Notes: generated by a model from the letters alone, not told the origin. Counted from the first letter of the stretch, positions 9,494 to 19,505 are shown. The stretch is 64,000 nt of DNA from Devosia litorisediminis (GCF_018334155.1 NZ_JAGXTP010000002.1:310001-374000), one strand, 5' to 3'. Numbers and translations: made by a program.

Positions 9494-10360
9494 ATGCTCG
9501 ATATTGTTGGACTGCTGCAGACCGAAAAGAACGAATTCACTCGTTCCGAGCGTGCCCTGACCGAAATCGTGCTGGCCGACGTTGATAGCGTTCTCAAGCT
9601 CTCCATCGTTGATCTGGCCGCCCAGGCCGATGTGTCCCCCCCCACCGTCACCCGCTTCTGTCGTCGGCTGGGCTGCGACAGCTATGCCGATTTCAAGGTG
9701 CGGCTGGCGCAGTCGCGGTTTGTCGGACAGCGCTACTTCGCGCCTGCCGCCGGGCCTTCAAGCGTGCATGAGATCGCTCAGGGCGTCGTCAATGGCATCC
9801 AGTCCATCATCTACGAAACCTTCGATCACCTCGACTTTGCTGCCGTCGAGCGCGCCGCCGAAAGCCTGGTCAATTCCAGCTACATCCTCTCCTTCGGCTC
9901 GGGTGGTGCCTCTTCCATGATGGCTGGTGAGTTCGAGGCCCGCATGTTTCGCCTCGGTCTCAAGATCGCCTCGACCGATGATCACCAGCTCCAGATGATG
10001 CGCGCCGCTGCCGCACCCGCCGGCACTGTCATCGTGGCCTTCTCGCTGTCAGGCAATAACGCCCAGCTGGCCAAGACCCTCACCGTGGCCGGTGAATACG
10101 GGCTGACGCGCATCGTCATCACCCGTTCCGCCTCCATGGTCTCGGCGCAGTCCGATATCCTGCTGCCCATCAACTGGCACGAGAACACCGATATTCTGCG
10201 CCCCACACCGGGTCGCTATGCCTTCCTCGCGACCATCGACGTACTGGCCCAGACCGTGGCGACCCGACTGGGGCCATCCGCTGTTGCCAGCATGCGCCGC
10301 ATCAAGCACCAGCTCGTCGTCAATCGCGATGGCGATGACGCCCAACCCCTCGGGGATTGA
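9494..10360 (+). CDS. RpiR/MurR-family transcriptional regulator
   Basis: 288 aa. Residues 1-77 form the HTH_6 domain (DLAAQADVSPPTVTRFCRRLG); residues about 120-255 form an SIS sugar-phosphate isomerase-like domain (SFGSGGASSMM, AFSLSGNN). RpiR proteins sense phosphosugars, commonly amino-sugar phosphates. The ATG at 9494 follows GGGAGG; a GTG two codons upstream falls inside that sequence and is less likely. It is encoded inside the transport operon and probably acts on the dyad at 3905-3945, which has not been shown. Confidence 0.9.
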   Translation: MLDIVGLLQTEKNEFTRSERALTEIVLADVDSVLKLSIVDLAAQADVSPPTVTRFCRRLGCDSYADFKVRLAQSRFVGQRYFAPAAGPSSVHEIAQGVVNGIQSIIYETFDHLDFAAVERAAESLVNSSYILSFGSGGASSMMAGEFEARMFRLGLKIASTDDHQLQMMRAAAAPAGTVIVAFSLSGNNAQLAKTLTVAGEYGLTRIVITRSASMVSAQSDILLPINWHENTDILRPTPGRYAFLATIDVLAQTVATRLGPSAVASMRRIKHQLVVNRDGDDAQPLGD

Positions 10361-10401
10361 TGATGGCAGGCGCACCAAATCCCCCCGTGCCCGGCGCGAC
10401 A

Positions 10402-10422
10402 CCTCCCCCTTGATGGGGGAGG
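10402..10422 (+). repeat. extragenic palindrome, CCTCCCC family, copy 2
   Basis: CCTCCCCC (10402-10409), loop TTGAT, GGGGGAGG (10415-10422): a perfect 8-bp stem, enclosed by a further pair GCGACAC (10396-10402) and GTGTCGC (10434-10440). Tail CTGGCAGGGGTG. A second, degraded and inverted piece with similar words lies at about 10451-10490. It separates the regulator from the hexosaminidase gene. Confidence 0.65.
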
Positions 10423-10540
10423 CTGGCAGGGGTGTGTCGCCCGTCCAGTTTCCCCCATTGCCAGCCCTGCCCGGAATGGGGAGGGCGCCGCCCTCATGTG
10501 CGGCAAATCTCAATTCCTCCACTTCCCCAGGATGACTTCC

Positions 10541-12550
10541 ATGCCCATCGCACTTTCGCTTGCCACCACCTGGACCCCAGCTACCGAGACCGAAGGACTG
10601 GCCTATGGGCTTGAGCTCACCAATCATGGTGACGCGCCCATTTCCGGTTTCACCATGGGCTTTTCAGGCCCCGCTCGCATCGACCCCACAGCGACGCTGG
10701 AAAACGGCAAGCTGCTCAAGCGCCTCTCCAACTACACACTGATCGCGCCACCTGATGGCTTTGCTTTGGCGCCGGGTGAGACCTGGCGTGCGGTGGCCCG
10801 GGGCCTGTCCTATGGCCTGCGCCACTGGAGCGATGGCGCCAATGCTGCCTATGTCGAACTGGCCGATGGCACCATCGTCAATCTCGACACCGCCCCCACC
10901 CAGGGCAAGGGGCACAATTCGCCGCTGCTTAAGGGCGCTGCCAAATTCCCTGTGCCCGCCAAGGCACCGGTCGCCGTCTCGATCATCCCCTGGCCCAAAT
11001 CGGTTGCCACCACGGGCGCCCGTATCGCGCCACAGGGTTTTGACCTGCAGCCGCAGGGCGATGATGCGGGCCAGGCCGCAGCTGCCTTCGCTGGGCTGGT
11101 CGACGATCTCTTCCCCGTTGAAGGTCTGGTGCGGCCAGCGGCCGAAGCGGGCATGCCCGTATCCATCACGCACAAAGCGGGCCTGGGCGCCGAAGCCTAT
11201 GAGATCACCTTTGATGAAGCTGCCGCCAACGTATCGGCAACCACACGTCAGGGCATGCTCTATGGTCTGATCACGCTGGGGCAGATCCTGCGCGGCGCCA
11301 GACAGCACCCACAAACCTTCGTCTTCCCCACCGGTGGCACCATCGCCGACGAACCCGGCTTTGCCTATCGCGGCTGCCATCTCGATGTGGCGCGCCAGTT
11401 CTATTCGGCCGCTGAAGTCAGCCAGCTCATCAAGCTGATGGCCTGGAACAAGCTCAACAAGTTTCACTGGCACCTGTCCGAAGACGAAGCTTGGCGCATC
11501 GAGATCGAGGCATTCCCCGAGCTGACCGAGATCGGCGCCTGGCGCGGTCACGGCAAGGCCCTGCCGCCGCTGCTTGGCTCTGGTCCACAGCCCACCGGTG
11601 GCTACTATTCCAAGAACGTCGCCCGTCAGATCGTTGCGCTGGCCGATAGCCTGGCCATCGCCGTCATCCCTGAAATCGACATTCCCGGCCACTCCTATGC
11701 CACGCTGCAATCGCTGCCGCAGCTGCGCGATCCGGCCGAGCAGGGTGAGTATCAGTCAGTGCAGGGTTTTCCCAATAATAGCCTGAACCCGGCCTATGAG
11801 CCGGTCTATAAATTCGTCGAGACCGTGGTCGATGAAATCCTTGAGCTGTTCCCGGCGGGCATCTTCCACCTCGGGGCTGACGAAGTGCCGCTGGCCGCCT
11901 GGTCGGGCTCGCCGCTGGCCCTGGACATGATCGAAAAGCTCGGCGGTCCCGAAATGCGCGCCAAGCATGAGCGCCAGTTCAACAAGCTCAGCGAGTATCA
12001 CGGCGCCGACGAAATCGAGGGCTCGCCCACCGCGCTCATTCAGGCCGCCTTCGTCCGCCGCGTGCACGAATACATCGCGTCAAAGGGCGCGATTACCGGC
12101 GGCTGGGAAGAGGCCGCCCATGGCAATGCGGTCGACCCCGACAAGAGCTTCGTCATCGGTTGGCGCAATGTCGAGATCAACGCGGCGCTGGCCGAAAAGG
12201 GCTTCAACATCGTGGTCTCGCCCGGCCAGCGCTACTATCTCGATATGGCCAATGGCGTCGACTGGGCCGAGCCCGGTGCCGGCTGGGCCGGCTGGTCTGG
12301 TCCACAGGAAACCTATGAGTTCGAAGCGCGTGCCGGCTTCTCCGAACAGGGGCTCGAAAAGCTCATGGGCGTGCAGGCCTGTATCTGGAGCGAATCCATG
12401 ACCGACCGCGCCATCTTTGATCGTCTGGTCTTCCCCCGTCTTTCGGCCATTGCCGAGGCCGGCTGGACCGCGCCCGATCGCAAGAGCTGGGATCGCTTCA
12501 AATCCCTGGTCGGCCTGATGCCCATCATGTACGGCCACTGGTCTGCCTAA
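10541..12550 (+). CDS. beta-N-acetylhexosaminidase, GH20, cytoplasmic
   Basis: 669 aa. No signal peptide: the N-terminus MPIALSLATTWTP leads directly into a beta-sandwich-like domain (residues 1-130), then a GH20b-type domain (about 140-255), and the TIM barrel (about 265-640). YRGCHLDVARQFYS and NKFHWHLSEDE are standard GH20 blocks, and Asp447-Glu448 in HLGADEVP are the catalytic pair (substrate-assisted hydrolysis through the 2-acetamido group). It would release N-acetylhexosamine from an imported short glycan such as chitobiose. AGGA ends eight bases before the ATG at 10541; an ATG at 10532 lacks spacing. Confidence 0.92.
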   Translation: MPIALSLATTWTPATETEGLAYGLELTNHGDAPISGFTMGFSGPARIDPTATLENGKLLKRLSNYTLIAPPDGFALAPGETWRAVARGLSYGLRHWSDGANAAYVELADGTIVNLDTAPTQGKGHNSPLLKGAAKFPVPAKAPVAVSIIPWPKSVATTGARIAPQGFDLQPQGDDAGQAAAAFAGLVDDLFPVEGLVRPAAEAGMPVSITHKAGLGAEAYEITFDEAAANVSATTRQGMLYGLITLGQILRGARQHPQTFVFPTGGTIADEPGFAYRGCHLDVARQFYSAAEVSQLIKLMAWNKLNKFHWHLSEDEAWRIEIEAFPELTEIGAWRGHGKALPPLLGSGPQPTGGYYSKNVARQIVALADSLAIAVIPEIDIPGHSYATLQSLPQLRDPAEQGEYQSVQGFPNNSLNPAYEPVYKFVETVVDEILELFPAGIFHLGADEVPLAAWSGSPLALDMIEKLGGPEMRAKHERQFNKLSEYHGADEIEGSPTALIQAAFVRRVHEYIASKGAITGGWEEAAHGNAVDPDKSFVIGWRNVEINAALAEKGFNIVVSPGQRYYLDMANGVDWAEPGAGWAGWSGPQETYEFEARAGFSEQGLEKLMGVQACIWSESMTDRAIFDRLVFPRLSAIAEAGWTAPDRKSWDRFKSLVGLMPIMYGHWSA

Positions 12551-12580
12551 TAAGACCAGACGGTTCTACGCACTCCATGT

Positions 12581-12602
12581 CATCCCGGCGAAAGCCGGGA
12601 TG
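12581..12602. repeat. extragenic palindrome with GAAA loop
   Basis: CATCCCGGC (12581-12589), GAAA, GCCGGGATG (12594-12602): a perfect 9-bp stem in the gap between the convergent hexosaminidase and M81 genes. This form is a common dispersed palindrome of alphaproteobacteria and may double as a terminator. Confidence 0.55.
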
Positions 12603-12704
12603 CATCTTGAGATTGGGCTGGTCACGCGATGGCAATTGCACGCGTCAGCGCGTCGACGCTAACAGTGTGTGAGCGCCAGAGCCTCGCCTGTCACGCGTAA
12701 ATGC

Positions 12705-14162
12705 TTAGGCCCAGGGGTTCTCAACCATGGGCCAGATATCGCGCCGCGCCTTGCGATAGGGCGTGGTTGCCGGGGTGTTTGGATAGGGTTTTCCGGCCGC
12801 GCAATAAACGATTTCCGAGGCGATCCTGGAGAAGGAATCGTAGAAGTGATTGGTCGACTTGATCAGCAGGATCTTGCGTGATGTCGGATCGATCCCCATC
12901 GCGGAAAACAGTGACGGATCAAAGCTTTGCGCGCGGGTAGAGTTCAGGATCACATCAATCCCGGCAAAGCTGATCCACGCCGCGTCACCAAAGGGCGCAT
13001 AGCTCTCGCCGAACCGCATTTCGGCATCCCGCACCAGCCGGTTCACCCGCACGAACTGGTCTATCGGACTGCCGGTATGTGGCGCTGATTTGGCACCGAA
13101 ACGCAGTGGAATTTCAGCACCTTCGCCCGCTGCCATGCAGATTTGCACCGCAATCGGGTCCCAGATCGTGCCCACCGCAACGTCACTTATCCCCCGCGCA
13201 ATCAGCTCTGCTAGAATGACCGTTGCATCGCCCGCCGTGCCGCCACCGGGATTGTCCCACATATCGGCAATCACCACAGGCCCGCGCGGCGCAGCCACGG
13301 CCGCATCGACGGCGGCATGCTCATCCACCTGCGCCACCATGAAGGTCCCGCGCAGGGCAAACAACTCGCGCCCCAGCGTCTCGGCGAGGGCGTCGCCCTT
13401 GGCCGCATTGTCGTTGGTAATGGCGATGATCTTGGTGCCCAGTTCGGGCACGTCACCCGCCATGAAGCCATGGATAACCGATAGCGACAGCACATCGGGT
13501 TCCGATTGCTCCAGCGCATAGAGCTTGTTCACAAAGCCCCGCATCGGCTCCTTGGAGGTCGGGAATACATCGATCATCCGGCAATCGAACACGCTCATCA
13601 CCGGCTTGATCTCGCCCTTGAGCGCCCGCACCGCGATGGCCCACAGATCCCGCGCCCGATCGACGAAATCGATATGAGGGAATTCCTTGAACACCACGAA
13701 GAAGTTGGCCGCATTCACCCGCTTGGCCGTCAGATGGCTATGCGGATCAAGCTCGGCACAGACCAGCACATCCGGCCCGACAATGGCCCGCACGCGTGCC
13801 AGCAGATCCCCTTCAGGGTCGTCATAGCCTTGCGCCACCATCGCGCCATGCAGCCCCAGCACCACGCCGTCAACCGGCATAGCCGCCTGCAATTGCGCAA
13901 GAATTTCGTCGCGCAGTTCTTCATAGGTTGCCCGCGCCACCAGACCGGCAGGATCGGCCCAGCTGGCGCTGCCCTCGATCAGGGTCCAGCCCAGATCGGC
14001 GCATACCGCACGCCCCACCGTGATCGGCGCCGTACACAATGTCGGCGTCGCCGGATGCTCGCCCGCCTTGGCATAAAGCGAGGCTTCAAACGCCCGCTTG
14101 TCGATGGCGATAGGAGAAAACGTATTGGTTTCAGTGGCCAGGGCGGCGGTGAAGACGCGCAC
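12705..14162 (-). CDS. M81 family metallopeptidase (MlrC/DUF1485 type), second copy
   Basis: 485 aa from a GTG at 14162, giving the family start VRVFTAALATETNTFSP; the open frame further upstream to 14369 lacks family features. The family blocks are GLHGAMVAQGYDDPEGD, ELDPHSHLT, FKEFPHID and DNPGGGTAGD. The DLHGN motif of the copy at 327-1766 is replaced here by DPHSH, so the two probably have different substrates. The gene is divergent from RidA-SDR-DSD1 across a 196-bp gap, which suggests shared control. Predicted cytoplasmic zinc amidohydrolase; substrate unknown. Confidence 0.85.
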   Translation of the reverse strand: MRVFTAALATETNTFSPIAIDKRAFEASLYAKAGEHPATPTLCTAPITVGRAVCADLGWTLIEGSASWADPAGLVARATYEELRDEILAQLQAAMPVDGVVLGLHGAMVAQGYDDPEGDLLARVRAIVGPDVLVCAELDPHSHLTAKRVNAANFFVVFKEFPHIDFVDRARDLWAIAVRALKGEIKPVMSVFDCRMIDVFPTSKEPMRGFVNKLYALEQSEPDVLSLSVIHGFMAGDVPELGTKIIAITNDNAAKGDALAETLGRELFALRGTFMVAQVDEHAAVDAAVAAPRGPVVIADMWDNPGGGTAGDATVILAELIARGISDVAVGTIWDPIAVQICMAAGEGAEIPLRFGAKSAPHTGSPIDQFVRVNRLVRDAEMRFGESYAPFGDAAWISFAGIDVILNSTRAQSFDPSLFSAMGIDPTSRKILLIKSTNHFYDSFSRIASEIVYCAAGKPYPNTPATTPYRKARRDIWPMVENPWA

Positions 14163-14358
14163 GTGGAAACTCGCAATAATGAAAATCGATGGGCTTGGCC
14201 TTGAGGTGCCCTTCAAGCAGGTTAGCACAGGCCATGGGGTGCAATCACGTAAGAAATTTACATTTTTGTCCGCAATTAGTCGATGAAACCGTGCTTTAGG
14301 CTCGCTATGCTGCCCTCTAGCGAAATTGCCTTTCAGAAAATCATCCAGGAGACCCGCT

Positions 14359-14745
14359 ATGTCGATCAAACGCTATGGTGCTGAAAAATCCGGTGCCGGT
14401 GGCCAGAACCTGCCCTTCGCCCGCGCTGTCGAAGCCGATGGCTGGCTCTACGTTTCCGGCCAGGTGGCCATGAAGGATGGCGAGATCGTGCGCGGTGGCA
14501 TTGTCGAAGAAACCCACCTCACCATCAAGAACGTCATCGCCATTCTCGAAGAGGCTGGCTACGGTCTTGAAGATGTGGTGCGCTGCGGCGTCTGGCTTGA
14601 TGACCCGCGCGATTTCTGGAGCTTCAATGGCGTCTACAAAAGCTATTTCGGCGAGCACCCGCCCGCCCGTGCCTGCGTGCAGAGCCACATGATGGTGGAC
14701 TGCAAGGTCGAGATCGATTGCGTCGCCTACAAGGCCAAAAAGTAG
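14359..14745 (+). CDS. RidA/YjgF-family protein
   Basis: 128 aa; AGGAGA precedes the ATG at 14359. The fold's signature ARAC (PPARACVQS) carries the Arg that binds the carboxylate of the substrate, and DCKVEIDCVA is the usual last strand. RidA members hydrolyse reactive enamine/imine intermediates released by PLP enzymes; many relatives are specialised. Located one base upstream of an SDR gene and in an operon with a PLP-dependent DSD1-type enzyme, which would produce exactly such imines. Confidence 0.9.
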   Translation: MSIKRYGAEKSGAGGQNLPFARAVEADGWLYVSGQVAMKDGEIVRGGIVEETHLTIKNVIAILEEAGYGLEDVVRCGVWLDDPRDFWSFNGVYKSYFGEHPPARACVQSHMMVDCKVEIDCVAYKAKK

Positions 14746-14746
14746 C

Positions 14747-15523
14747 ATGAGCCCATCTCCATTCCGCCTTGATGGCAAGACCGTACTGATCAGCGGCGCC
14801 GGTGGTGGCATCGGCCAGTCACTGGTCGCCGCCTTCCGTGCAGCCGGCGCCTCTGTCGTCGGGGCGGATCGGGATGCCGCCATGCTCCAAGACCGCGAAC
14901 TGAGCGCCCGGCTCTTGTTCGATCAGGCCGATGCCAAGGCGACGCGCGCCGCCGTGATGGACTATCTGGCAACCCATGGCGCGCCCGATGCGGTGATCTC
15001 CAATGCCGGCTTCACCCGGGCTGAGCATCTCGATCAACTCGATGATGATGTCTGGGCCGCCGAACTGGCAATCAACCTCAATGGCGCCTATGCCATGACC
15101 GACCCTATCGTGTCTGCCATGGCCGCGCGGGGCAGCGGCAGTCTGGTGTTCATCTCCTCGGTCAATGCGCTGGGTCACTACGGCAATCCGGCCTATTCGG
15201 CCGCCAAGGCCGGGCTGATCGCCTATGCCAGGGCGATCGCGGTCGAACGGGGCGGGCAGGGCGTCCGCGCCAATGTCATCTGCCCCGGTTCGGTCCGTAC
15301 TCCGGCCTGGGATCATCGGCTGGAGGCGGACCCCACCCTGCTCGATAATGTGCTGCCGCATTATCCACTGGGACGCATGGTTCTGCCGGTCGAAGTCGCC
15401 AATGCCGCGGTGTTCTATTCCAGCGTCGCCGCTTCGGGTATCACCGGCACGGTGCTGCCTGTCGACGCTGGCCTGACCGCCGGCAATCTCCGTTTCGTCG
15501 ATGAAGTCCTGAGGGGCAAATGA
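14747..15523 (+). CDS. short-chain dehydrogenase/reductase
   Basis: 258 aa, classical SDR. The cofactor loop is GAGGGIG (residues 17-23), NAG follows in the SNAGFTRAEHL block, and the catalytic triad is a Ser near 137 with Tyr150 and Lys154 (YSAAK). The end TGTVLPVDAGLTAGN is normal for the family. It would oxidise or reduce a hydroxyl/keto substrate with NAD(P). In the operon between RidA and DSD1 it may act on a beta-hydroxy acid; inference only. Confidence 0.9.
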   Translation: MSPSPFRLDGKTVLISGAGGGIGQSLVAAFRAAGASVVGADRDAAMLQDRELSARLLFDQADAKATRAAVMDYLATHGAPDAVISNAGFTRAEHLDQLDDDVWAAELAINLNGAYAMTDPIVSAMAARGSGSLVFISSVNALGHYGNPAYSAAKAGLIAYARAIAVERGGQGVRANVICPGSVRTPAWDHRLEADPTLLDNVLPHYPLGRMVLPVEVANAAVFYSSVAASGITGTVLPVDAGLTAGNLRFVDEVLRGK

Positions 15524-16581
15524 GCAAGATTTCCGACCTTGATACCCCCGCCGTTCTGATTGATCTCGACCGCGTCGAGGCCAATCTCAAGCGCGCACAG
15601 GATTATGCCGACAGCCACGGGCTCAAGCTGCGGCCGCACATCAAGACCCACAAGCTCCCAAGGTTCGCCCGGCTGGCGATGGATCTGGGTGCGGTGGGTA
15701 TTACTGTCCAGAAACTGGGTGAAGCCGAGGTGATGGCCGATAGTGGCATCACCGAAATCTTCCTGCCCTACAACATTCTCGGGTCGGCCAAACTGGCCCG
15801 CCTCAAGGCGCTGCATGAGCGCGTGCATATCACCGTCACCGCCGATAGCGCGCAGACTGTCGCTGGTCTCTCGGCCACCTTTGCCGATGCGGCCGAGCCT
15901 CTCACCGTGCTGGTGGAATGCGATACCGGCATGGGCCGCTGCGGCGTGCAAAGTCCCGAGGCAGCGCTGGCGCTGGCGCAGACGATTGCAGCGTCCCCCG
16001 GACTGGTTTTCGGCGGGTTGATGACCTATCCCGCTGCCGGTCAGGTTGAGGCCAATCAGGCCTTTTTGTCCGCCGCACAGGACGCCCTGATTGCAGCCGA
16101 TCTGGCACCAACTATCATTTCCAACGGCGGTACACCCGATCTCTGGCGCGCCCACGAGGTGACCGCCGCCACCGAGCATCGCCCCGGCACCTATATCTAT
16201 ATGGACCGGTTCCAGGTTTCCAAAGACGTTGGCGGTTTCGACGATTGCGCCCTGACGGTTCTGGCCACCATCGTCAGTCGCCCCACCGACGATCGCGCCA
16301 TTATCGACGCCGGCTCCAAGGCGCTGACCAGCGATACACTGGGCATGGATGGCTTTGGTCTGATCGAGGAATACCCCGAGGCCCGGATTGTCGGGCTAAG
16401 CGAAGAGCACGGTACGATTGATCTGTCGGCCTGTACCGACAAGCCACAGTTCGGCGACACCGTCCGCATCATCCCCAACCACGCCTGCGTGGTCAGCAAT
16501 CTGTTCGATCATGTGACGCTGATTTCGGGCGATGACGTCGTCGAGACGGTCGCGGTTGGCGCGCGAGGGCGAGTAGGCTGA
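15520..16581 (+). CDS. DSD1-family PLP-dependent enzyme (D-threonine aldolase / D-3-hydroxyaspartate dehydratase type)
   Basis: 353 aa, overlapping the SDR gene by 4 bases. The N-terminal alanine racemase-like barrel holds RPHIKTHK, where Lys42 should bind PLP. The C-terminal domain has PNHAC, with His321 and Cys323 as the expected zinc ligands that set this family apart from alanine racemase. Family members cleave D-threonine-like beta-hydroxy-D-amino acids or dehydrate D-serine/D-threo-3-hydroxyaspartate. The neighbouring RidA suits dehydratase chemistry, which releases an enamine. Exact substrate unknown. Confidence 0.88.
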   Translation: MSKISDLDTPAVLIDLDRVEANLKRAQDYADSHGLKLRPHIKTHKLPRFARLAMDLGAVGITVQKLGEAEVMADSGITEIFLPYNILGSAKLARLKALHERVHITVTADSAQTVAGLSATFADAAEPLTVLVECDTGMGRCGVQSPEAALALAQTIAASPGLVFGGLMTYPAAGQVEANQAFLSAAQDALIAADLAPTIISNGGTPDLWRAHEVTAATEHRPGTYIYMDRFQVSKDVGGFDDCALTVLATIVSRPTDDRAIIDAGSKALTSDTLGMDGFGLIEEYPEARIVGLSEEHGTIDLSACTDKPQFGDTVRIIPNHACVVSNLFDHVTLISGDDVVETVAVGARGRVG

Positions 16582-16611
16582 GGAGGTAAGCGCCACCTGT
16601 GTGGCGTGACC

Positions 16612-16632
16612 CCTCCCCCTTGACGGGGGAGG
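16612..16632 (+). repeat. extragenic palindrome, CCTCCCC family, copy 3
   Basis: CCTCCCCC (16612-16619), loop TTGAC, GGGGGAGG (16625-16632), tail CCGGGAGGAGGTGG. A small hairpin CGCCAC/GTGGCG (16591-16606) precedes it. The tail may also serve as the Shine-Dalgarno region of the glycosylase gene. Confidence 0.6.
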
Positions 16633-16660
16633 CCGGGAGGAGGTGGAGCAAAGCGCGCCG

Positions 16661-17215
16661 ATGACTGCAGTTGACCAAACCTTCTTCGACCGTCCCGTCG
16701 CCACCGTCGCCGCCGAACTGATCGGCGTTACCCTGCTGGTAAACGGCGTTGGCGGTCCTATCGTGGAGGTGGAGGCCTATGACGGCGCCGACCCCGCATC
16801 ACACAGCTTTAACGGGCCGACACCGCGCAATGCCGCCATGTTTGGTCCGCCCGGCCACGCCTATGTCTACAAGATATACGGCATTCACTGGTGCCTGAAT
16901 TTCGTTTGCCAGCCCGGCAGCGCCATTCTGATCCGGGCGCTGGAGCCAGCCCATGGGGTTGAGCGCATGCAGGCGCGCCGAGGTCAGCTTACGCCGCGTC
17001 AGCTCTGCTCGGGACCCGGCAAGATATGTCAGGCGCTGGGGATTGATGCGGCTCAGAACACCCTGCCGCTCGACGCGCCGCCCTTTGCGCTGATCCCCCG
17101 CGAACAGGCCCATGATATCGCCGCCGGACCCCGCATCGGCATTACCAAGGCGATCGATACACCCTGGCGTTTCGTGCGGCGCGGCTCGCCCTTTTTGAGC
17201 AAGCCGTTACGTTGA
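16661..17215 (+). CDS. DNA-3-methyladenine glycosylase (AAG/MPG family)
   Basis: 184 aa. The family blocks are all present: [15 protein letters not shown] at the start, [15 protein letters not shown] (with the Glu that activates water), [23 protein letters not shown], and [14 protein letters not shown]. The enzyme removes alkylated purines such as 3-methyladenine and hypoxanthine from DNA as the first step of base excision repair. The ATG at 16661 fits family N-termini; a GTG at 16643 would add six residues. It stands alone behind a dispersed palindrome. Confidence 0.93.
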   Translation: MTAVDQTFFDRPVATVAAELIGVTLLVNGVGGPIVEVEAYDGADPASHSFNGPTPRNAAMFGPPGHAYVYKIYGIHWCLNFVCQPGSAILIRALEPAHGVERMQARRGQLTPRQLCSGPGKICQALGIDAAQNTLPLDAPPFALIPREQAHDIAAGPRIGITKAIDTPWRFVRRGSPFLSKPLR

Positions 17216-17391
17216 TCGGGGAACTTTTTGCCCGGATCTGAATTTTTCCAGCACGAGACCAGCGCGCGTCAATCGGACATGGCGGCACAGGGAACGGGGT
17301 GGTTTTTCCGATTTCCCGCCCCGGCCAACGAAGCGGCAGCCGAGCCCTTATCCCGCCCGCGCTGGTCTCACCTCAAACTCGGGAGCCAGGC

Positions 17392-17568
17392 ATGCCACAG
17401 GGTGATAAATCCGCTTACACCGACAAGCAGAAGCGCAAGGCCGAGCACATCGAGGATAGCTACGAGGAGCAGGGCGTCGGCAAGGACGAGGCGGAACGCC
17501 GCGCTTGGGCGACCGTCAACAAGCAGGATGGCGGGGGTAACAAATCGGGTTCGGGCCGCGACGACTAA
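17392..17568 (+). CDS. small hydrophilic protein, 'plasmid stabilization protein' type
   Basis: 58 aa, MPQGDKSAYTDKQ at the start and a Gly/Lys-rich end NKSGSGRDD. Rich in charged residues, with the block RKAEHIEDSYEEQG followed by AERRAWATVNK. Proteins of this pattern are widespread in Hyphomicrobiales and are often labelled plasmid stabilization protein without experimental basis. GGGAG plus AGG precede the ATG. The frame is open upstream to 17299 but without family resemblance. Function unknown. Confidence 0.65.
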   Translation: MPQGDKSAYTDKQKRKAEHIEDSYEEQGVGKDEAERRAWATVNKQDGGGNKSGSGRDD

Positions 17569-17654
17569 CCGGTCGCTCGCTTGTGCGGTGGATACCACCC
17601 ACACGTGACCCCTGACGCCTTGCGGCGCACCCACCCCTGTGATTCAAGAGCCGG

Positions 17655-19505
17655 GTGAGCACACTAGAATCGGCCTTTGCATTGTTCGAGGCGGAGCGCA
17701 CGGCGACGCCGCGCGACCCGCTCGCGGTTCTGCGCGAAGTTTTCGGCCATAAGAGCTTTCGTGGCCTGCAGCACGATGTCGTCAGTCATGTGGTGACCGG
17801 CGGCGACGCGGTGGTGCTGTTCCCCACCGGTGCTGGCAAGTCCATGTGCTACCAGATCCCGGCCATCTGCCGCCCGGGTGTCGGCATTGTCATCTCACCC
17901 CTGATTGCCCTGATGCGCGATCAGGTCGAAGCGCTCAAGCAGGCTGGTGTTGCCGCCGCTGCCCTCAATTCATCGCTGAGCGCTGACGAATCCGCTGAAG
18001 TGCGCGGGCAATTGCGGCGCGGCGAACTCGATCTGCTCTATGTGGCGCCCGAACGCGTGGCGACGCCCGGCTTTGCCAACATGCTGTCGGGCATTGATAT
18101 AGCCCTGTTCGCCATCGATGAAGCCCATTGCGTGAGCCAGTGGGGGCATGATTTCCGGCCCGAATATCGTGAGCTGACCAAGCTCACCGAGCTGTTCCCC
18201 GGCGTGCCGCGCATTGCACTGACCGCGACGGCTGATCCGACAACGCGCGAAGACATCATTGAGCGTCTAGGGCTGGAAAGCGCTGAGGTCTTCACCACCA
18301 GCTTTGACCGGCCCAACATCTCCTATTCCATCGTTGAGCGCGACAAGGCCCGCGACCAGCTGCTCAGTTTCCTGGCGGCGCACAAGGGCAGCTCGGGCAT
18401 TGTCTATTGCCTCAGCCGTGCCAAAGTCGAGGACACGGCAGACTGGCTGTCGCGCAAGGGTATTCCGGCGCTGCCCTATCATGCCGGGCTCAGCGCCGAG
18501 ATGCGCAACACCAATCAGGACGCCTTCCTTAAGGAAGAAAATATCTGCATCGTGGCCACTGTGGCCTTTGGTATGGGTATCGACAAGCCCGACGTGCGCT
18601 ACGTCGCCCATATGGACCTGCCCGCCTCCATCGAAGCCTATTATCAGGAAACCGGCCGAGCCGGTCGCGATGGCCAGCCATCAGATGCCTGGATGAGCTA
18701 TGGCATGGCCGATGTGGTGCAGCGCCGCCGCATGATCGATGAGGGCAATGCCCCCGATGAGGTCAAGCGCCTCGAACACGGTAAGCTCAACGCCCTGCTC
18801 GGCGTTTGCGAAACGGCCGAATGTCGTCGCAAGGCGATCCTGAGCCATTTTGGCGAGGCCTATCCCGGCAATTGCGGCAATTGCGATACCTGCCGTTCGC
18901 CCGTGGAAACCTGGGATGGCACCGAGGCAGCCATCAAGGCGCTGGCCGCCATTTACCGCACCGGCATGCGCTTTGGCGCCGCGCACGTCATTGATGTGCT
19001 GATGGGCAAATCCACCGAAAAGGTCGAACGCTTCGGCCATCAGAATCAGGCCGTATTCGGTCAGGGGTCCGATCTCGACGCGCGCACCTGGCAATCGGTC
19101 ATCCGGCAGCTGACGGCCTCGGGCCTCATCGTTGTCGATCACGCGGCCCATGGCGCGCTAACCCTAGGCGAGGGCGCCCGGGCGGTGTTCAGGCATGAGC
19201 GCAGCGTAATCCTGCGCAAGGACAGGCCCAAGAAAGCTACCGAGGTGCGTCGCCAACTGGCCAATGCCGTGGAACTTCCTGAACCCGCCATGAGCGTATT
19301 CAACGCCCTGCGCGAGGAGCGTCTGCGCATCGCCAAGGATCAGGGCGTGCCGCCCTATGTGATTTTCCACGATGCTACGCTGCGCGCCATGGCACTGGCC
19401 ATGCCCGGCCATCCCCACGACATGCTCAACCTGCCCGGTGTCGGTCAGGCCAAGCTCGACCGCTATGGCGATGCCTTCCTGGCCGTTTTGGCACTGCAGA
19501 ACTGA
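17655..19505 (+). CDS. recQ: ATP-dependent DNA helicase RecQ
   Basis: 616 aa, GTG start. Helicase motifs in order: Walker [11 protein letters not shown] (near residue 58), [14 protein letters not shown] with DEAH at 155-158, and [10 protein letters not shown] (motif VI). The zinc-binding RQC region shows Cys spaced as CETAECRRK and CGNCDTC. The last 80 residues form an HRDC domain ([20 protein letters not shown]). RecQ unwinds 3'-to-5' during recombination repair and replication-fork rescue. Full-length and ordinary for the family. Confidence 0.95.
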   Translation: MSTLESAFALFEAERTATPRDPLAVLREVFGHKSFRGLQHDVVSHVVTGGDAVVLFPTGAGKSMCYQIPAICRPGVGIVISPLIALMRDQVEALKQAGVAAAALNSSLSADESAEVRGQLRRGELDLLYVAPERVATPGFANMLSGIDIALFAIDEAHCVSQWGHDFRPEYRELTKLTELFPGVPRIALTATADPTTREDIIERLGLESAEVFTTSFDRPNISYSIVERDKARDQLLSFLAAHKGSSGIVYCLSRAKVEDTADWLSRKGIPALPYHAGLSAEMRNTNQDAFLKEENICIVATVAFGMGIDKPDVRYVAHMDLPASIEAYYQETGRAGRDGQPSDAWMSYGMADVVQRRRMIDEGNAPDEVKRLEHGKLNALLGVCETAECRRKAILSHFGEAYPGNCGNCDTCRSPVETWDGTEAAIKALAAIYRTGMRFGAAHVIDVLMGKSTEKVERFGHQNQAVFGQGSDLDARTWQSVIRQLTASGLIVVDHAAHGALTLGEGARAVFRHERSVILRKDRPKKATEVRRQLANAVELPEPAMSVFNALREERLRIAKDQGVPPYVIFHDATLRAMALAMPGHPHDMLNLPGVGQAKLDRYGDAFLAVLALQN

